The position numbers and the translations under genes are program-made. Positions 48,491-59,730 of a stretch of DNA of 64,000 nt are shown in pieces; the first letter of the stretch is position 1, and each line of letters starts with the position of its first letter. The DNA is from Physella acuta (lineage: Eukaryota; Mollusca; Gastropoda; Physidae): positions 209,001-273,000 of the forward strand of contig NW_026731948.1 in NCBI RefSeq assembly GCF_028476545.1, written 5' to 3'. The notes below the pieces were generated by a model. That model ran no database searches. It was not told where the DNA came from and saw nothing but the letters and a program-made list of their open reading frames with translations.

Positions 48491-48512
48491 CCTTTCTTCC
48501 GGTTTCTAAATT
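48413..48512. promoter_or_regulatory. bidirectional promoter between phosphatase gene and RPL13
   Basis: The inferred first exon of the phosphatase (minus strand, ending at 48413) and a short TOP-like exon of RPL13 (plus strand, CCTTTCTTCCGG from 48491, donor GTAAAG at 48513) are nearly back to back. This leaves only tens of bases between the two transcription starts. A pyrimidine run beginning with C at the cap site is typical of ribosomal protein mRNAs. The exact starts are inferred. Confidence 0.5.
48491..48512 (+). other. RPL13: RPL13 5' UTR exon with TOP motif (inferred)
   Basis: A C-initiated pyrimidine tract (CCTTTCTTCC) is followed after 22 bases by a GTAAAG donor. The coding start exon at 49869 has a long polypyrimidine tract and TTGCAG acceptor only 8 bases before its ATG, so an upstream noncoding exon is required. 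This is the best candidate on the strand. Confidence 0.5.
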
Positions 48513-48986
48513 GTAAAGAGGTTGGTCTTTGGTTTCACTGTTTATATACATTTATATATCCATAATATCTGTATTTAAAATTTGCAATCATGTTGCTCCA
48601 ATTACATTTTTAAAATACCTTAATTATTTAGAACCTTTAAAATGTATTATTTACTTATCATGAGCGTATAAAAAAGAATTCAAGCTTACTAGACCTTAGG
48701 CATAGATATGCTACGAGATGTTTACCTGATCCAACTCTCCCCTTTCCTGTTAACATAATCTAGTAAAGTTTTAGCAATGTCTTGACATGTAGCTTGATTT
48801 TATAGTATAATTTTGCAAGTTGATAGAAGAGCATTATCTTTTGGTCTATCTTTTTTTTACTTAGCTAACTTAGGAATTTTTTGACCTGTGGGGGGGGGGG
48901 GATGTATCAGATAATCTGGATGATTAACCAACACCCCATTTTAAAGAGATTATATTATTGTGGCCTTATTGGACAATAGTGAATAG

Positions 48987-49106
48987 ACCTAGTTATTATC
49001 GTGCACTTGTTAGGGGAAAAGGGACTGTTAGAAACAACTGGTGTAGTTGTATCTTATTCTTACTAACAGTCCCTTTTTCCTAACAAACACACTGTAATAA
49101 CTAGGT
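48987..49106. repeat. 120-bp hairpin element in RPL13 first intron
   Basis: The ends ACCTAG and CTAGGT bound two imperfect inverted arms of about 45 bp (containing TTGTTAGGGGAAAAGGGACT and its complement). They are separated by a roughly 30-bp loop. It looks like a foldback MITE. No convincing target duplication was found. Confidence 0.7.
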
Positions 49107-49341
49107 TTTTAAGCTTAAATATCATCAGCACAGCCAGATTTTTTTTACTGAATTACATACACTCACCACAATCACCATGCAAATTCTTAGTCCCTAGTGG
49201 CAAAAGATAGTAGGTACATCCTTACTTTAGTGTCTGAGATATCCGGTACTGTTTGTTCAGTTTCGTGAACTAGAGTTATGGTAAACCATGTAATAGGCCT
49301 AGTAGATTTAAATTAGTAGAATTAATAATTAATAAGTTTAA

Positions 49342-49412
49342 AATATATAATAGGCCTCCTACAGTCAAATGTATTATATATTGATTTGTTTAGGTCTGAT
49401 GTTTTTAGCTTG
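49342..49412 (+). repeat. duplicated segment left of RPL13 coding exons
   Basis: ATATAATAGGCCTCCTACAG through TTTAGGTCTGATGTTTTTAG recurs at 52896-52960 with few changes. Confidence 0.85.
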
Positions 49413-49689
49413 CATAGGTTTTGCGACAATCACTAAATTAGATCTAGCTGCTAGTCAAGTACAAATAATTACAAAAATAGTAAAAATGACTGGAACCAGG
49501 GTTTCGTACACTATTTTGAAAATGTAACCACATCATTATTTGTGCTTACAGCTGAAACTTTTTTCTATTAAAAATTAACAGTATCCACACAGCAAGACAC
49601 GTGGGGGAAGGTCACAGCAGTTCAGTCTAATATGCATAGCTTGAACTGTACCATATCCGTTGAACTTGTCTCTCTTCTTTCTTTCTTCC

Positions 49690-49712
49690 CCCCCCCCCCC
49701 CCCCCCCCCCCC
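49690..49712. repeat. poly-C run in RPL13 first intron
   Basis: A C run of more than 20 bases follows a CT-rich stretch. It lacks the MITE modules. Confidence 0.9.
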
Positions 49713-49876
49713 AAACAGCACCAACTACGGTATTTGGGGTCAGTGACTGTAGTTACAAGGAGGGTGGGTTAGTCAAGCCCTAACTGTCAACTTTTGAAAA
49801 TATTTCAAAAACAGTCCTTCATAAGACAATTTAATATATCATAGGTGTGTTTTTTTTTTTTTTTGCAGCCTTAACC

Positions 49877-50934
49877 ATGGCTCCCAAAAGAAATAATATA
49901 GTTCCCAATGGCCATTTCCATAAGGATTGGCAGCGTATGGTAAAAACATGGTTCAACCAGCCCATGAGAAAGACACGTAGAAGGGCTGCTCGTGCTAAGA
50001 AAGCTGCAGCCATTGCCCCAAGGCCAGTTGCAGGGCTTTTGAGGCCTGTTGTTCGTTGTCCTACTTTCAAGTACAACTCAAAGTTGCGCCTGGGTCGTGG
50101 ATTTACACTTGATGAGCTTAAGGTAAATTATTTTCCTTTTGGTGGCTGCTTTGCCTCTTATGCTTGAAGATGGTTTTATTACTTTCTTTTAGAAATGTCC
50201 GACAATATAAGCTAAATTATGAGCATCGACTGCTCTAGTGATACTTTGGGCTAGAATCTATTCTTTCTATTTGTCATTTTTCTAAATTTCAGTGTATTTT
50301 GTGCATTTTTTTTTTCTATTAAATGGTACTGGGTATTTTGCTTTTGTAAGTATGGTGATAGAAATGTGCTTGTTTCACTTGGCAGAATGGGAAGTGTAAC
50401 TTTTTTTTATGCCTGTATGAATATTTTATGCATAATGACCTCTTATTCTACAGGCTGCAGGTATCAACAAAAAGGCTGCTCGCACCATTGGCATTTCAGT
50501 AGATTATCGCAGAAAGAATCTTTCTATTGAGTCACAACAGCAGAATGTGCAGAGGCTTAAAGAGTACAAGACCAAGTTGGTTGTCTTCCCATGCAAAGAG
50601 GGCAAACCACGAAAGGGTGATGCCTCTGTAAGTAAAAATATCTCACATAAAATTTTCTGTACTTTAAAAAAAAAAGTTTCACAAAAATTCACAGCTTATT
50701 ATTCACTGTTAAATATTTCTCTTGCAGCCTGAAGAATTGAAGGTAGCTAAGCAGCTTGCAAATAATGTGGTCCTGCCAATTCCCAAAACATTCAAGCCTG
50801 AGAAGGCTCGTGTACCTTCAGCTGATGAGCGCAAACACAATGCTTTCATTGCTCTACGTCAAGCTAGAATCACAGCTAAGCTGCATGGATTACGAGAAAA
50901 GAAGAAGAAAGAGGCAGAGGACAAGGACAAATAA
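49877..50934 (+). CDS. RPL13: 60S ribosomal protein L13 (eL13), 208 aa
   Basis: Coding exons are 49877-50122 (82 codons), 50454-50627 (58 codons) and 50728-50934 (68 codons plus TAA), all phase 0 with GT-AG introns. The protein starts [20 protein letters not shown] and includes [57 protein letters not shown] and a Lys/Glu-rich tail, matching eL13 along its whole length (human 211 aa). It is a structural protein of the large cytosolic subunit. The ATG is in a good context (AACCATGG) and lies 8 bases into its exon. AATAAA at 50960-50965 is a likely polyadenylation signal. No clear C/D-box snoRNA was found in its introns. Confidence 0.97.
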
Positions 50935-50965
50935 ACAATTTTTGAAATTATTCACTTGTAATAAA

Positions 50966-51859
50966 TTGTCTGGGAACCAGATTTTGCATTTTTTGTTTTA
51001 TATTTAGCTTTGTTTCCTTGTCATTGGTTTCATGTATTTAAGTTGTGGAATTATTGTCAGTTATTACAGTGCTGTTTAGAAATTCTTCAGCTCCTGGTCC
51101 ACTGCTAATCAATGAAAAGTACTGCTGGTGTTTTAGTTTTATTAGGTCAACTGCTATATTATGACACCATTACTGAATATGAATTTGACCTGGTTAGCAA
51201 TTTCAGTGTGTAGTCTCATTACTAGCACTAGCAGGCCTTTAATGCAAAGAAATAAGGTAATCCGTTTCAGACAGCTGAATACTCTTTTTGTCCCAATTCA
51301 GCATGGTTGCACCAAGAGTAGGTTTTCAAGTCATCTTTTAATGAATTATTCTTTTTTTTTTTTAAATAAGTAAATAATAGTCAAAATGCATCTCTGGATG
51401 CTTTTAGTATCATCTGGGCAATTATAATTGCATGTATTCTGTTTGGATCCAAATCTCTAAACTAAGAATTACCTTAAGAAAATTATTGCCAAAAACTTAA
51501 TGACTAATAGTTCTTGGCCGTCTAGTCTCTCAGTGGATCTAGCCAAGCACCACCACTATCGAGAATTAGTTTTAAAATTGTGAAGGGCTGGCGCTTAAAG
51601 CTATACCGACAGCATTAAAAGGCAACAATGAGCAGGCGAATTCTTTAATTGTGGTATAGCATAAGTGTTTATCGACAGGAATAGGGGTTTAAAAATTGGC
51701 CGGTCTTATTTAAGACTGATAACTACTATTCTGAACAAAAAATATAGTCCACTCTAGCAAGCTGATGACTATAATGATTTGTACAGGTTGAAGACTTTCT
51801 TTGTAGCTACAATTCATTTTCTAAATTTCAAATGTGCGGGATTGAGAAGAAACATGTTT
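50966..51859. other. intergenic interval after RPL13
   Basis: No gene or repeat end is recognised. Confidence 0.4.
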
Positions 51860-52215
51860 GATGTTAGCCGCAATTGTTTAAAAGACAGGCGGGGGTACGG
51901 ATGACACCATGGCAAAATATATAGAAACGAGCTGACCCGTGACGGGCGCCATCTAGTTGTTTTATTTTCTGCTTATCAGCAATTCCTAATTTTTGGATTA
52001 TACACTCCGCCCAGTGAAAGCAGCCGTTTACAGGCAAAGAAAAGATCAATCAGAAATGGTTACCTCCCCTTCATTTCAAATCTGCCCCTAATAGCCGGCT
52101 CTACGAGTGTAAAAATTCGGGGTGAAACACAGCTAACCTGACAGGTGGGGACGAGGGTGGTGGCTAAGCTGCGCGGTGTTTTCTATGGTCTCCATGAAGA
52201 GAATTATATATATAT
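51860..52215 (+). repeat. unclassified repeat unit 1 with AT-microsatellite tail
   Basis: It has TTATTTTCTGCTTATCAGCA, GTTACCTCCCCT, ATAGCCGGCTCTACGA and a GAGAATTATATATATATA end. A diverged second copy follows head-to-tail. It may be the 3' end of a non-LTR retroelement or a SINE. Confidence 0.6.
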
Positions 52216-52234
52216 ACGAGTCGACGCGCGGCAT

Positions 52235-52625
52235 ATCATATGCCGCTATTTTGTTTTTTTTATTTTCTACTTTTCAGTAATTCATAATTTGTGAATCGAC
52301 AGTGCCAATGCTGCCACTGAAAATATTTGCTTTAAAACACTATCAGTAGGTCGTTAAGAACGATACTACCCCCACCCTCCTTTCCCCCTACACTCCCCCC
52401 CCCCCCCTCTTGAAAGCAGCCTCCTCTTAGTTACCTCCCCTAAGTTTAAATTAGTTTCAAACTAAATTATCTGCCCCTAGTAGCCGTCACTAAACCCGGC
52501 TCTACGAATGTAAACATTTAGCGTGAACCTCAGCTCACCAGACCATGTAGGGGTGGTAGGGAGCGCGCTTACAGCTTGTTTTCTAGCGTCTTACAGATGA
52601 GAATTATATATAGAGATAGATAGAT
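52235..52625 (+). repeat. unclassified repeat unit 2 with AT-microsatellite tail
   Basis: It has TTATTTTCTACTTTTCAGTA, GTTACCTCCCCTAAG, CCCGGCTCTACGA and a GAGAATTATATATAGAGATA end, parallel to unit 1. Confidence 0.6.
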
Positions 52626-52895
52626 ATGCTTTTTGACAGTTCCATTAATGATGAATTACAGAGAAAATCAGCCTAAATTTAAATTTTGACTAAAATTGTA
52701 CAAAGGAAAAAAGGTTTGGTTGAGTACTTTGAATAACTGATAAGTCAATCAATGACCGGGGAGGGGTGACATCATCATCTAATAGTTAATTATGAAAACG
52801 ATGTTTTTCCACATGACATATTTAATAGGTGTATTAATATAATGTGCGCGCAAATTGACACCATTAGGCAACTTTATAGGCCTATGTAGAACATT

Positions 52896-52960
52896 TAATA
52901 TATAATAGGCCTCCTACAGTCAAATGTATTAATTTGTTTAGGTCTGATGTTTTTAGCTTG
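52896..52960 (+). repeat. duplicated segment right of RPL13
   Basis: It matches 49342-49412 and ends at a G-run. Confidence 0.85.
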
Positions 52961-53097
52961 GGGGGGGGGGGTGACACACAACCTGCGACGCCTTTGTTAA
53001 AAGACAACAACAACCATCATAGCCAGTAGAGTCACAAAGCAGGTGTATGGCAGAGTTTCTTTCACTTTCTTTCATTGTTCACGGAGGGGGGGGGGGG
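52961..53097 (+). repeat. about 135-bp direct repeat, copy 1
   Basis: A G-run is followed by ACCTGCGACGCCTTTGTTAA, AACCATCATAGCCA and TTTCTTTCACTTTCTTTCAT. The second copy starts after the MITE at 53308. Confidence 0.8.
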
Positions 53098-53307
53098 CAG
53101 AGTTTCTTCCAGGCATCTCTTTGGGGGGGCGAAGCCCCCCCGAAAATTTTTTACCGCCCCCCCCCCCCCGAACGAAATGAAATTTTTATATTTTATATAG
53201 AAATATATACTTTTAACAGTGTCCGCCCCCCCCCCGAAGAAAGTCTACCGCCCCCCCCGAAAATTTCAAGTGCCCCCCACGGAGAAAAAAGTCTGGAAGA
53301 AACACTG
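53098..53307 (+). mobile_element. poly-C hAT-type MITE
   Basis: The ends are CAGAGTTTCTTCCAGGC and GTCTGGAAGAAACACTG, the best-preserved TIR pair in the window. The flanks on both sides are runs of G, so any 8-bp duplication would be G8. The internal modules match the 7.7- and 23.6-kb copies. Confidence 0.85.
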
Positions 53308-53450
53308 GGGGGGGGGGGGTGATACCCGACCTGCGACGCCTTTGTTAAAAGACAACATAAACCATCATAGCCACTAAGCCAGTAGGGTCATAAAGCAGGT
53401 GGATGGCAGGGTTTCTTTCACTTTCTTTCATTGTTCATGGGGGGGGGGGG
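53308..53450 (+). repeat. about 135-bp direct repeat, copy 2
   Basis: It shows the same succession of motifs as 52961-53097, with a small internal insertion. The 53,098-53,307 MITE lies exactly between the two copies. Confidence 0.8.
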
Positions 53451-53525
53451 GCGGACATTGGTTTAAATATATATTTTCTATACAAATTATATAAATCTTT
53501 CTATTTCGTTCGGGGGGTGAAACCA
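53405..53525 (-). mobile_element. poly-C MITE fragment (reverse orientation)
   Basis: On the minus strand this shows the GAACGAAAT-type module, the AT-rich module and the TGTCCGCC(C)n module in family order. It lacks a proper TIR and abuts a duplicated TTTCTTTCACTTTCTTTC segment. Confidence 0.55.
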
Positions 53526-53699
53526 AATTGCCTTTTTAGTAACCTACATCATGCACGCATAATTAGTATATTATTAGTCAATATAAGGATGGGCATATAG
53601 ACCTACACTGAAAATATTAAAAAGTTCTATAGTTCTATTAGTACAACTTATTGTAACAAAAATGAAAAAAATGTATTTAATTTTTTTATAGGCCTGCAT

Positions 53700-53945
53700 C
53701 AGAGTTTCTTCCAGGCATCTCTTCGGGGGGCTTCCCCCCCCCCCCCCCCGAAAAATTCTACCCCCCCCCCCCCCCGAACGAAATGAAATTTATAAAATTT
53801 ATATAGAAAATATATACTTTTAACAGTGTCCGCCCCCCCCCCCCCCCTGAAGGAAGTCTACCGCCCCACCCCCGAAAATTTCTATATAAATTATATACAT
53901 TTCGTTCGGGGGGGGGGGGTAAAAATTGTTCGGGGGGGATACTAA
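53700..53945 (+). mobile_element. poly-C MITE, rearranged copy
   Basis: The left end is CAGAGTTTCTTCCAGGC. The poly-C modules follow as in other copies, but near 53880 the AT-rich module recurs in inverted orientation and runs into poly-G, suggesting a fused or internally inverted copy. No right end is visible. Confidence 0.65.
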
Positions 53946-54412
53946 CTACGTCCATAACAACGTAAATTTTTAATCTTTATTATTCGTCTATTTGTAGTTA
54001 TCAACAAGTTACAATTTTTAGGTATTTTAAATTTAGGCCTATTATGTAATCTAATGATTCATCTATTTAAAATATATTAGGCCTACGCCTGTGCTGTTTC
54101 GTTTAGATTTTTATGTCACGTGGGCTGTAATGTTAAATTACCGAAAAACGACGTAACATTAGTAACAATTTGTTCCTTGGCGTAGACGTAAAAAAAAATA
54201 GATCCACGGCTTAGATTTGCAGTAAACATCATGCTTTGCAGCCTTTCAATGTCGTCAATGACGCAACATTCTTCTCATTAACTTAAGTAACTCAGAAAGG
54301 CAAGTGTCATAGATCACTGGTAGATTAAACTAGATTAAATAAGATTAAGATTTAGATCTAGAATCTAGATCTATCATCATAGACTAGAAATATAATTATA
54401 AAACTTGGGCTT

Positions 54413-54500
54413 GGGTAATCTATAACTTTTTAGTAATTTTAGGTAGCTTACGTAAAATCGTCCGCGACTAGATCTAGTAATGTGAAAGACAGGTGACACC
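54413..54500 (-). repeat. foldback family core, copy a
   Basis: On the minus strand it reads from a GGTGTCACC start through TTTCACATTACTAG and TTTTACG to an ATAGATTACC end. It shares the core of five other copies at 54-60 kb. It carries an extra inserted stretch near the end. Confidence 0.6.
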
Positions 54501-54557
54501 TTAGTGACCTTAAATTAATATAAATTTTAATAATTATTTCACATTTTGAGGAGGATT

Positions 54558-54802
54558 TAGGTAATCTATCGTTTTAGCGTAATCAATTCGGTCGTCACTA
54601 GTAATGTAGGGATAAGGTAACTAATAAATATGGCTTAAATATGAATATATCTTTGCATATTCTACTAAAATACTAAAGATAATTGAATATTAAACCACAT
54701 TTAAGGGTTAAATCAATAAAAATGTCATAAAATTAAGGTTTAACAACGATGTTCCAGATACTAAATTTGCTATTAAAAACAGCGGCCATCTTAAAAAAAT
54801 AT
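54558..54802 (-). repeat. foldback family, copy b (inverted partner of copy c)
   Basis: The core at 54560-54622 is followed by about 180 bp that matches the complement of the sequence before copy c. Both reach an AACAGCGGCCATCTT motif. It is therefore an inverted duplicate of about 57,640-57,882. Confidence 0.7.
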
Positions 54803-56960
54803 TATTTTGAGTCATTTCTCTTTAATTTCTATTTGTATGGAAAAGTATAGATGTTTGCTATAAAATACGATTGTCTTGTGTTTAAATATAAAGCATGTGT
54901 TTTTTTTTATTCTGCCCTTTAAAAAATTTAATTGAATGAAAATAAACATCAGTTCTAGAATTATTATTATGAGATGCAAGTTTTATACTTTAAGAAACTC
55001 CCTATTTTTATAAAGCTACCACTACATATCTAATGTTTATTTAAATTAAATATTAGTTTGAGTTGATTGTTATTGTTTGTGTTATTGTTTATTTGCTATT
55101 TTCATTTCATATTTTCATGCTTTTTCCCTTTAATTAGTGATTTAATCATATACGACGTCACGTTTTTTGACATCTCTTCACCTTAACCTCCCCCCCCCCC
55201 ATTTTCGCCGTCACGAAATAGTCGTAATGTCGAAAATTACCTTTTTGCCCTGCCTGTTATTAATGTTAAGAAGTCAAGCCATAATTCGAACGAAAAAGAA
55301 TTGTTTCAGCATTTTTGTATTAGGCCAAATACATAACGTTTCACCCCTCCCCTTTCCCGCGTAAAACGTCGTCTCTAAACCAGTTACTCCACTCCTTAAG
55401 TGTGTCGTGATGTCATTTATGGTAGATGTCAAGTCATAACCTCCAATACACATTTTGAACAACCTTTGTTGTCAAAATGTTGATACCAAATACCCAAAAT
55501 GAGAAATATGGGGTTGTCCATAAACGATGTCACATATGCTATTCTAATGTGACGTCAATTTACGTAGGACTGCAATTCATGACCTATAATGAAAGGGTGA
55601 TCGGGGTGGGGGGGGGGGGGTGAGTGACGTCAATTATGGAAGACTCCTATAAAGCTGTGCTCAATGAAAATGAGGAACATAAAGTGTTCGTTTTCATGCA
55701 TACCTTTGCTCATAACGAATGATCATAACTATTGCAAGCCTGTTGTCCTAAGCGGTGTTAAACAACCTCAGCACACCATCCCCGCCAAAAAGGGCCTGCC
55801 ACTAAATGCCTACCGACGAAAATAGGCCGCACTACATTGACTCGGAATGAAATAACTTCTGACAATAAGGCTCAAACCAACTAGCTCCTGGCAACGATAT
55901 TCGACAAGAATCCGACAATTATTGGCTTGCAGGTAAAATTGGACAAAACAGCAAGTTTCGCGACATGGGGGCATAACTAATGTAAAAAGCCAGAGCTCAG
56001 TATAGGCTTGAGTTTAATATAGAAATAGTGTTAGCAGTGGACGGTGCATTAGGAATACGGCAGTCGGCTAAACGCCCGAGTCCGACGATGTCTGAACATC
56101 AAGTTTGTCTTTTATGAAGTGCGGAGCATCTTTAAGAGCTGAGCTGGGGGAGGGGTCCTTGTTGACACCACCACTAGCGCCGCTTATGTCCACATATCAA
56201 TCACAAGTTTTGCGTGGAGCTTAATGGGCAGACGAAGTTTATAGGTGGGACCGGGAGCCTAAATGTATTTCCGGAGGCCGCTGTGTCACGGGCATTTTAG
56301 AGCCGAGCGTCTCAGAGCAGCAGGTTGCAGAAATTAAAAGCACGTGAATTTGTAGAGTAGAGGGAGCACCGCATACCACTGTGTAATAAATTAAACACTA
56401 ATATAATTTACCGTACTAAAGTCATTTAGATCTATTCGTCAGACTAAACGTCGCTAAAGTCTCAACGCCATAGTGCCTGATTTGACTTTTTTTTAATTAC
56501 GCGGTATCTCTTTCTTTAACATTAGCCTAATGACAAATGACGTCACGCGCGCCGCGAACTTGGTGACGTTGTGCTAAGTGGGGGATGAAACGGCGGGGTT
56601 GAGAAAAAAGACGTATTTCTTTTTTTTTTTAACAGACGAATAAGTGATAGATTCTAATTTTCCTACGAACTATAGGTTGATCTAGTTTTTTTTTTCTAGA
56701 GGGAGATACCACTATATAGTGGGTGTTTTTTGTTTTTGTAATAATGGATGGTGGGGATGGGTAAACATCGACTACTGAACAAATAAAAAACTGATGAAAG
56801 CAGAAGGCAAAGAAAAAAAACATGTGGTATTCAGATGTAACTAATTAAAATTTAAAACTATTTTTATAAACACAATAATCTTAATTCAGAAAAAGTGTAG
56901 GCATAAGACCAATATCTACAGACAAAATAAACAACTAGGCTTAAATGGATCACCCATAAA
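54803..56960. other. intergenic mosaic
   Basis: Several TGACGTCA/CGTCA-rich pieces (near 55,155, 55,400, 55,530 and 55,620) look like fragments of a further short repeat family. A CpG-rich patch lies near 56,545-56,600. No coding sequence is recognised. Confidence 0.3.
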
Positions 56961-57204
56961 CAGTGCCGGCGCCAGGTTATTTAGCGCCCTATGCAAAACT
57001 TAATAAAAGCGCCCCCCTCTTTTTTTATGCCCCCGTATTATCAGAGGCATAGCGACCCTTCCCGGCGCCCGGGGACAAGCTTACGATTTGCACCCCTCCC
57101 CCCTCAAACTTTCAATTTGTTTCTCCAACCCATTTTGGCGCCCCCCACTACGGACAGCGCCCTACGCGACAGCCTAATTCGCCTTATAGGTAGCGCCGGT
57201 CCTG
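56961..57204. mobile_element. hAT-like MITE, 244 bp
   Basis: The ends are CAGTGCCGGCGCCAGG and the complement of CAGGACCGGCGCTACC. The flanking 8-mers CCCATAAA and TCCATAAA differ at one base. The inside is C-rich with repeated GCGCCC words. Confidence 0.75.
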
Positions 57205-57634
57205 TCCATAAATGACGTCATACTTTTCCCGATGAATTCCCTTTCCCCCAATCGTCACTAAAAGCAAGATGTTGATTTAATATCATTTCGCAGTTCTACT
57301 ATACCCGAACGCATAATCACAATTTCTAACGAAAACGAATATATTCTTCATCAATTTTAAAAAAATATTTTACCCCGTCCCATATTTTGAGTCCAACGTC
57401 ATTTAAGAAGAATATGGACGACATAATAATTGACAAGTTCATCCGTACAAAAGGGTTTAATAAATGATGGACCTCCCAAAAGTTTTTGATATCTTGGATG
57501 TACATACATACATAGCCTTAAAGATAAGAAGATGGCCCTCTGTCCTACTTTTATTAACAAGACAACTATGTATATTAAACAACAAAGTCAACACAATATA
57601 CATACGAATAGACATTTATATAAAGGGAAACTAC

Positions 57635-57882
57635 TCTAAATTTTATTTGGAAAGATGGCCGCTGTTTTTATCTACTAATATTTATCTCAAACACCTAGTT
57701 TAAAGTTAGTTTCATGTTATTTTTAATTGTTTTGGTCACTGATTGTTATTTTTAATCAATTATCTGTTATATTTTGTAAAATTTGACTTAAATATACTTA
57801 TTTAAACAAATATATTTATCAGTTACCTCTCCCGCACATTACTACTGCAGCCGAATTGATTACGCTAAAACGATAGATTACC
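57635..57882 (+). repeat. foldback family, copy c
   Basis: It starts near AAGATGGCCGCTGTTTTTAT and ends in the core CGATAGATTACC. Over its ends it is close to the reverse complement of copy b, 3 kb away. Confidence 0.7.
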
Positions 57883-58044
57883 GAGGATTTAATAATTAAT
57901 GTTTTGAAAAATACAAAAATGTTTCCTTGTTTCATTTATTTATGTACCTGTTTTCAAACAATTGAATTAAAACTTTTCAATATTAATTTTAATTTATTAA
58001 ATGAAGACTAGCGATGTTTCCAACAGATGCAACCATGCTCATTT

Positions 58045-58359
58045 AACTATAGCAGCCATGTTGTTTAAGTTTTTCTTTGTTAACTTATAGCGCGAGATTC
58101 AGGGGAAGGCAACTCTATTTTACAAATGTCTGCTTTTTATATATATATAGGAAATCCTGCTCGCAAACACTGCTGTTTAAAGTTAATTTCTTGCCTATAT
58201 TGATACATTTAGCTATTGATTTAGGTTTATTATTCATTTATCTATAATATTTGACACAAATATATTTATATCATTCTATTAAAGCCTTGACAATGAGGTA
58301 ACTTTTTCGTACATTGCTAGCCGCGGGCGATTTTTACGTACCCAAAACGATAGATTACC
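58045..58359 (+). repeat. foldback family, copy d
   Basis: It includes GCAGCCATGTTGTTTAAG, a GCAAACACTGCTGTTTAAAG segment and the terminal core at 58295-58359. The segment 58045-58190 is the inverted partner of about 59,095-59,240. Confidence 0.7.
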
Positions 58360-58989
58360 AAAACTTGTTGCCTTTTGTTGTTAATCTAACTAAGGTCTAA
58401 ATCAATGTATCGTTTTGTTTTAGGTGCTTAAAATTTAAAATTAAAATCAACCGTGGCTAGATATAGTTCTATCTAGATCTAGTAACTAGTAATGTGCGAA
58501 AAAGTTGCCGGTAGCCTCATTATTCATTAATTAATAATAATGACATTAAATTTTTATGACTCATTAGTCATTATTGTTAAGGCTGCAATAGAAGTATTTT
58601 ATTTAAATCTAGATTAGTAGCCCTATATTATAGGCCCTATAATTGATAATATTGTGGTAAAACTCCACTTTAGCGTATTTTATTTCCCGCTTCACGTTCA
58701 CCTCCAGTTTAGCGTATTTTATTATAACTGAAACACACTGAAGTTGCCTCTATGTTATTATAAAAATGTTAAGGCTTTAATAGAAGTAGATTTTATATTG
58801 TGATAAATTTGTGTCAAATATTAAAGATAACTGAATAATAAACCAAAATCAATGGCTATGAAGTATATGAATATATTTATTACTGAAAAGTTGTAATACA
58901 ATTGTTTAAAAACAGGTATCTTAGAAACATTTTTATAATTTTCAAAACATAAATCCTCCAAAAAATGTGAAATAATTACTAAAATTTAA

Positions 58990-59240
58990 GGAGTCACCTT
59001 TTTTCACATTACTACTCTCTGCCGATTTTACATAACTAAAACGATAGATTACCAACAAAAATCAATGGCTAAATACTAAATTTATCAATATTTAGTCCAG
59101 AAATTAACTTTAAACAGCAGTGTTTGCAAGCATGATTTGCTGCCATCTGTAGGCCTAAGTTTTAAGTTTAAACTAAGTTAGAGTTGTTTCCCCTTAATCT
59201 CTAACTATAATTTTACCAAAACAACATGGCTGATAAAGGT
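58990..59240. repeat. foldback family, copy e plus inverted arm
   Basis: The core 58990-59053 is in plus orientation. It is followed by the complement of the copy-d arm (TTAACTTTAAACAGCAGTG ... ACAACATGGCTG). Copies d and e together form a hairpin-capable pair about 0.9 kb apart. Confidence 0.65.
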
Positions 59241-59730
59241 CCAAATCTTTAAAAAATTCATAAAAAATGTATTTGTAAAATTGAATCACAATTTCTTTAT
59301 AAAATAAGAACCACAAGTGGTTTATTTAACTCATTTTGCATAGTTTTGTGTGCAGGCAAGTGTTTATGTATTAAAATAAAGTTGATTTAGAGCATATTGT
59401 TTTCAAATTAAATTTTTTAAATGCAAAAAAATGAAAAAAAAATTAAAAGTAGTTGCGCTAGTTTATAGCTGAACATCAGTAGATTTATAACATGTAGTTG
59501 CTTTGTGTATTGGAAATTAATATGATATTAATTTAAAATTAATAAGAGACAGTGGTAAAAACAAAATTTGAAAAATCAGTCAAAACAGATCTCTGGGCAG
59601 GTTTTTGTATGAAAATTATCTCCCTTTGTTCTAGTGCTACATACCATTTTAACTAATTTAACTTAATAACTACTTAACTTAACAGCCTCTTAACAAATTC
59701 CTTAACAATTATGACATATAACAATGAGTA

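Noticed and set aside
50123-50453. Intronic snoRNA in RPL13, as in vertebrates
   Set aside because: No convincing RTGATGA/CTGA pair with a terminal stem was found in any RPL13 intron.
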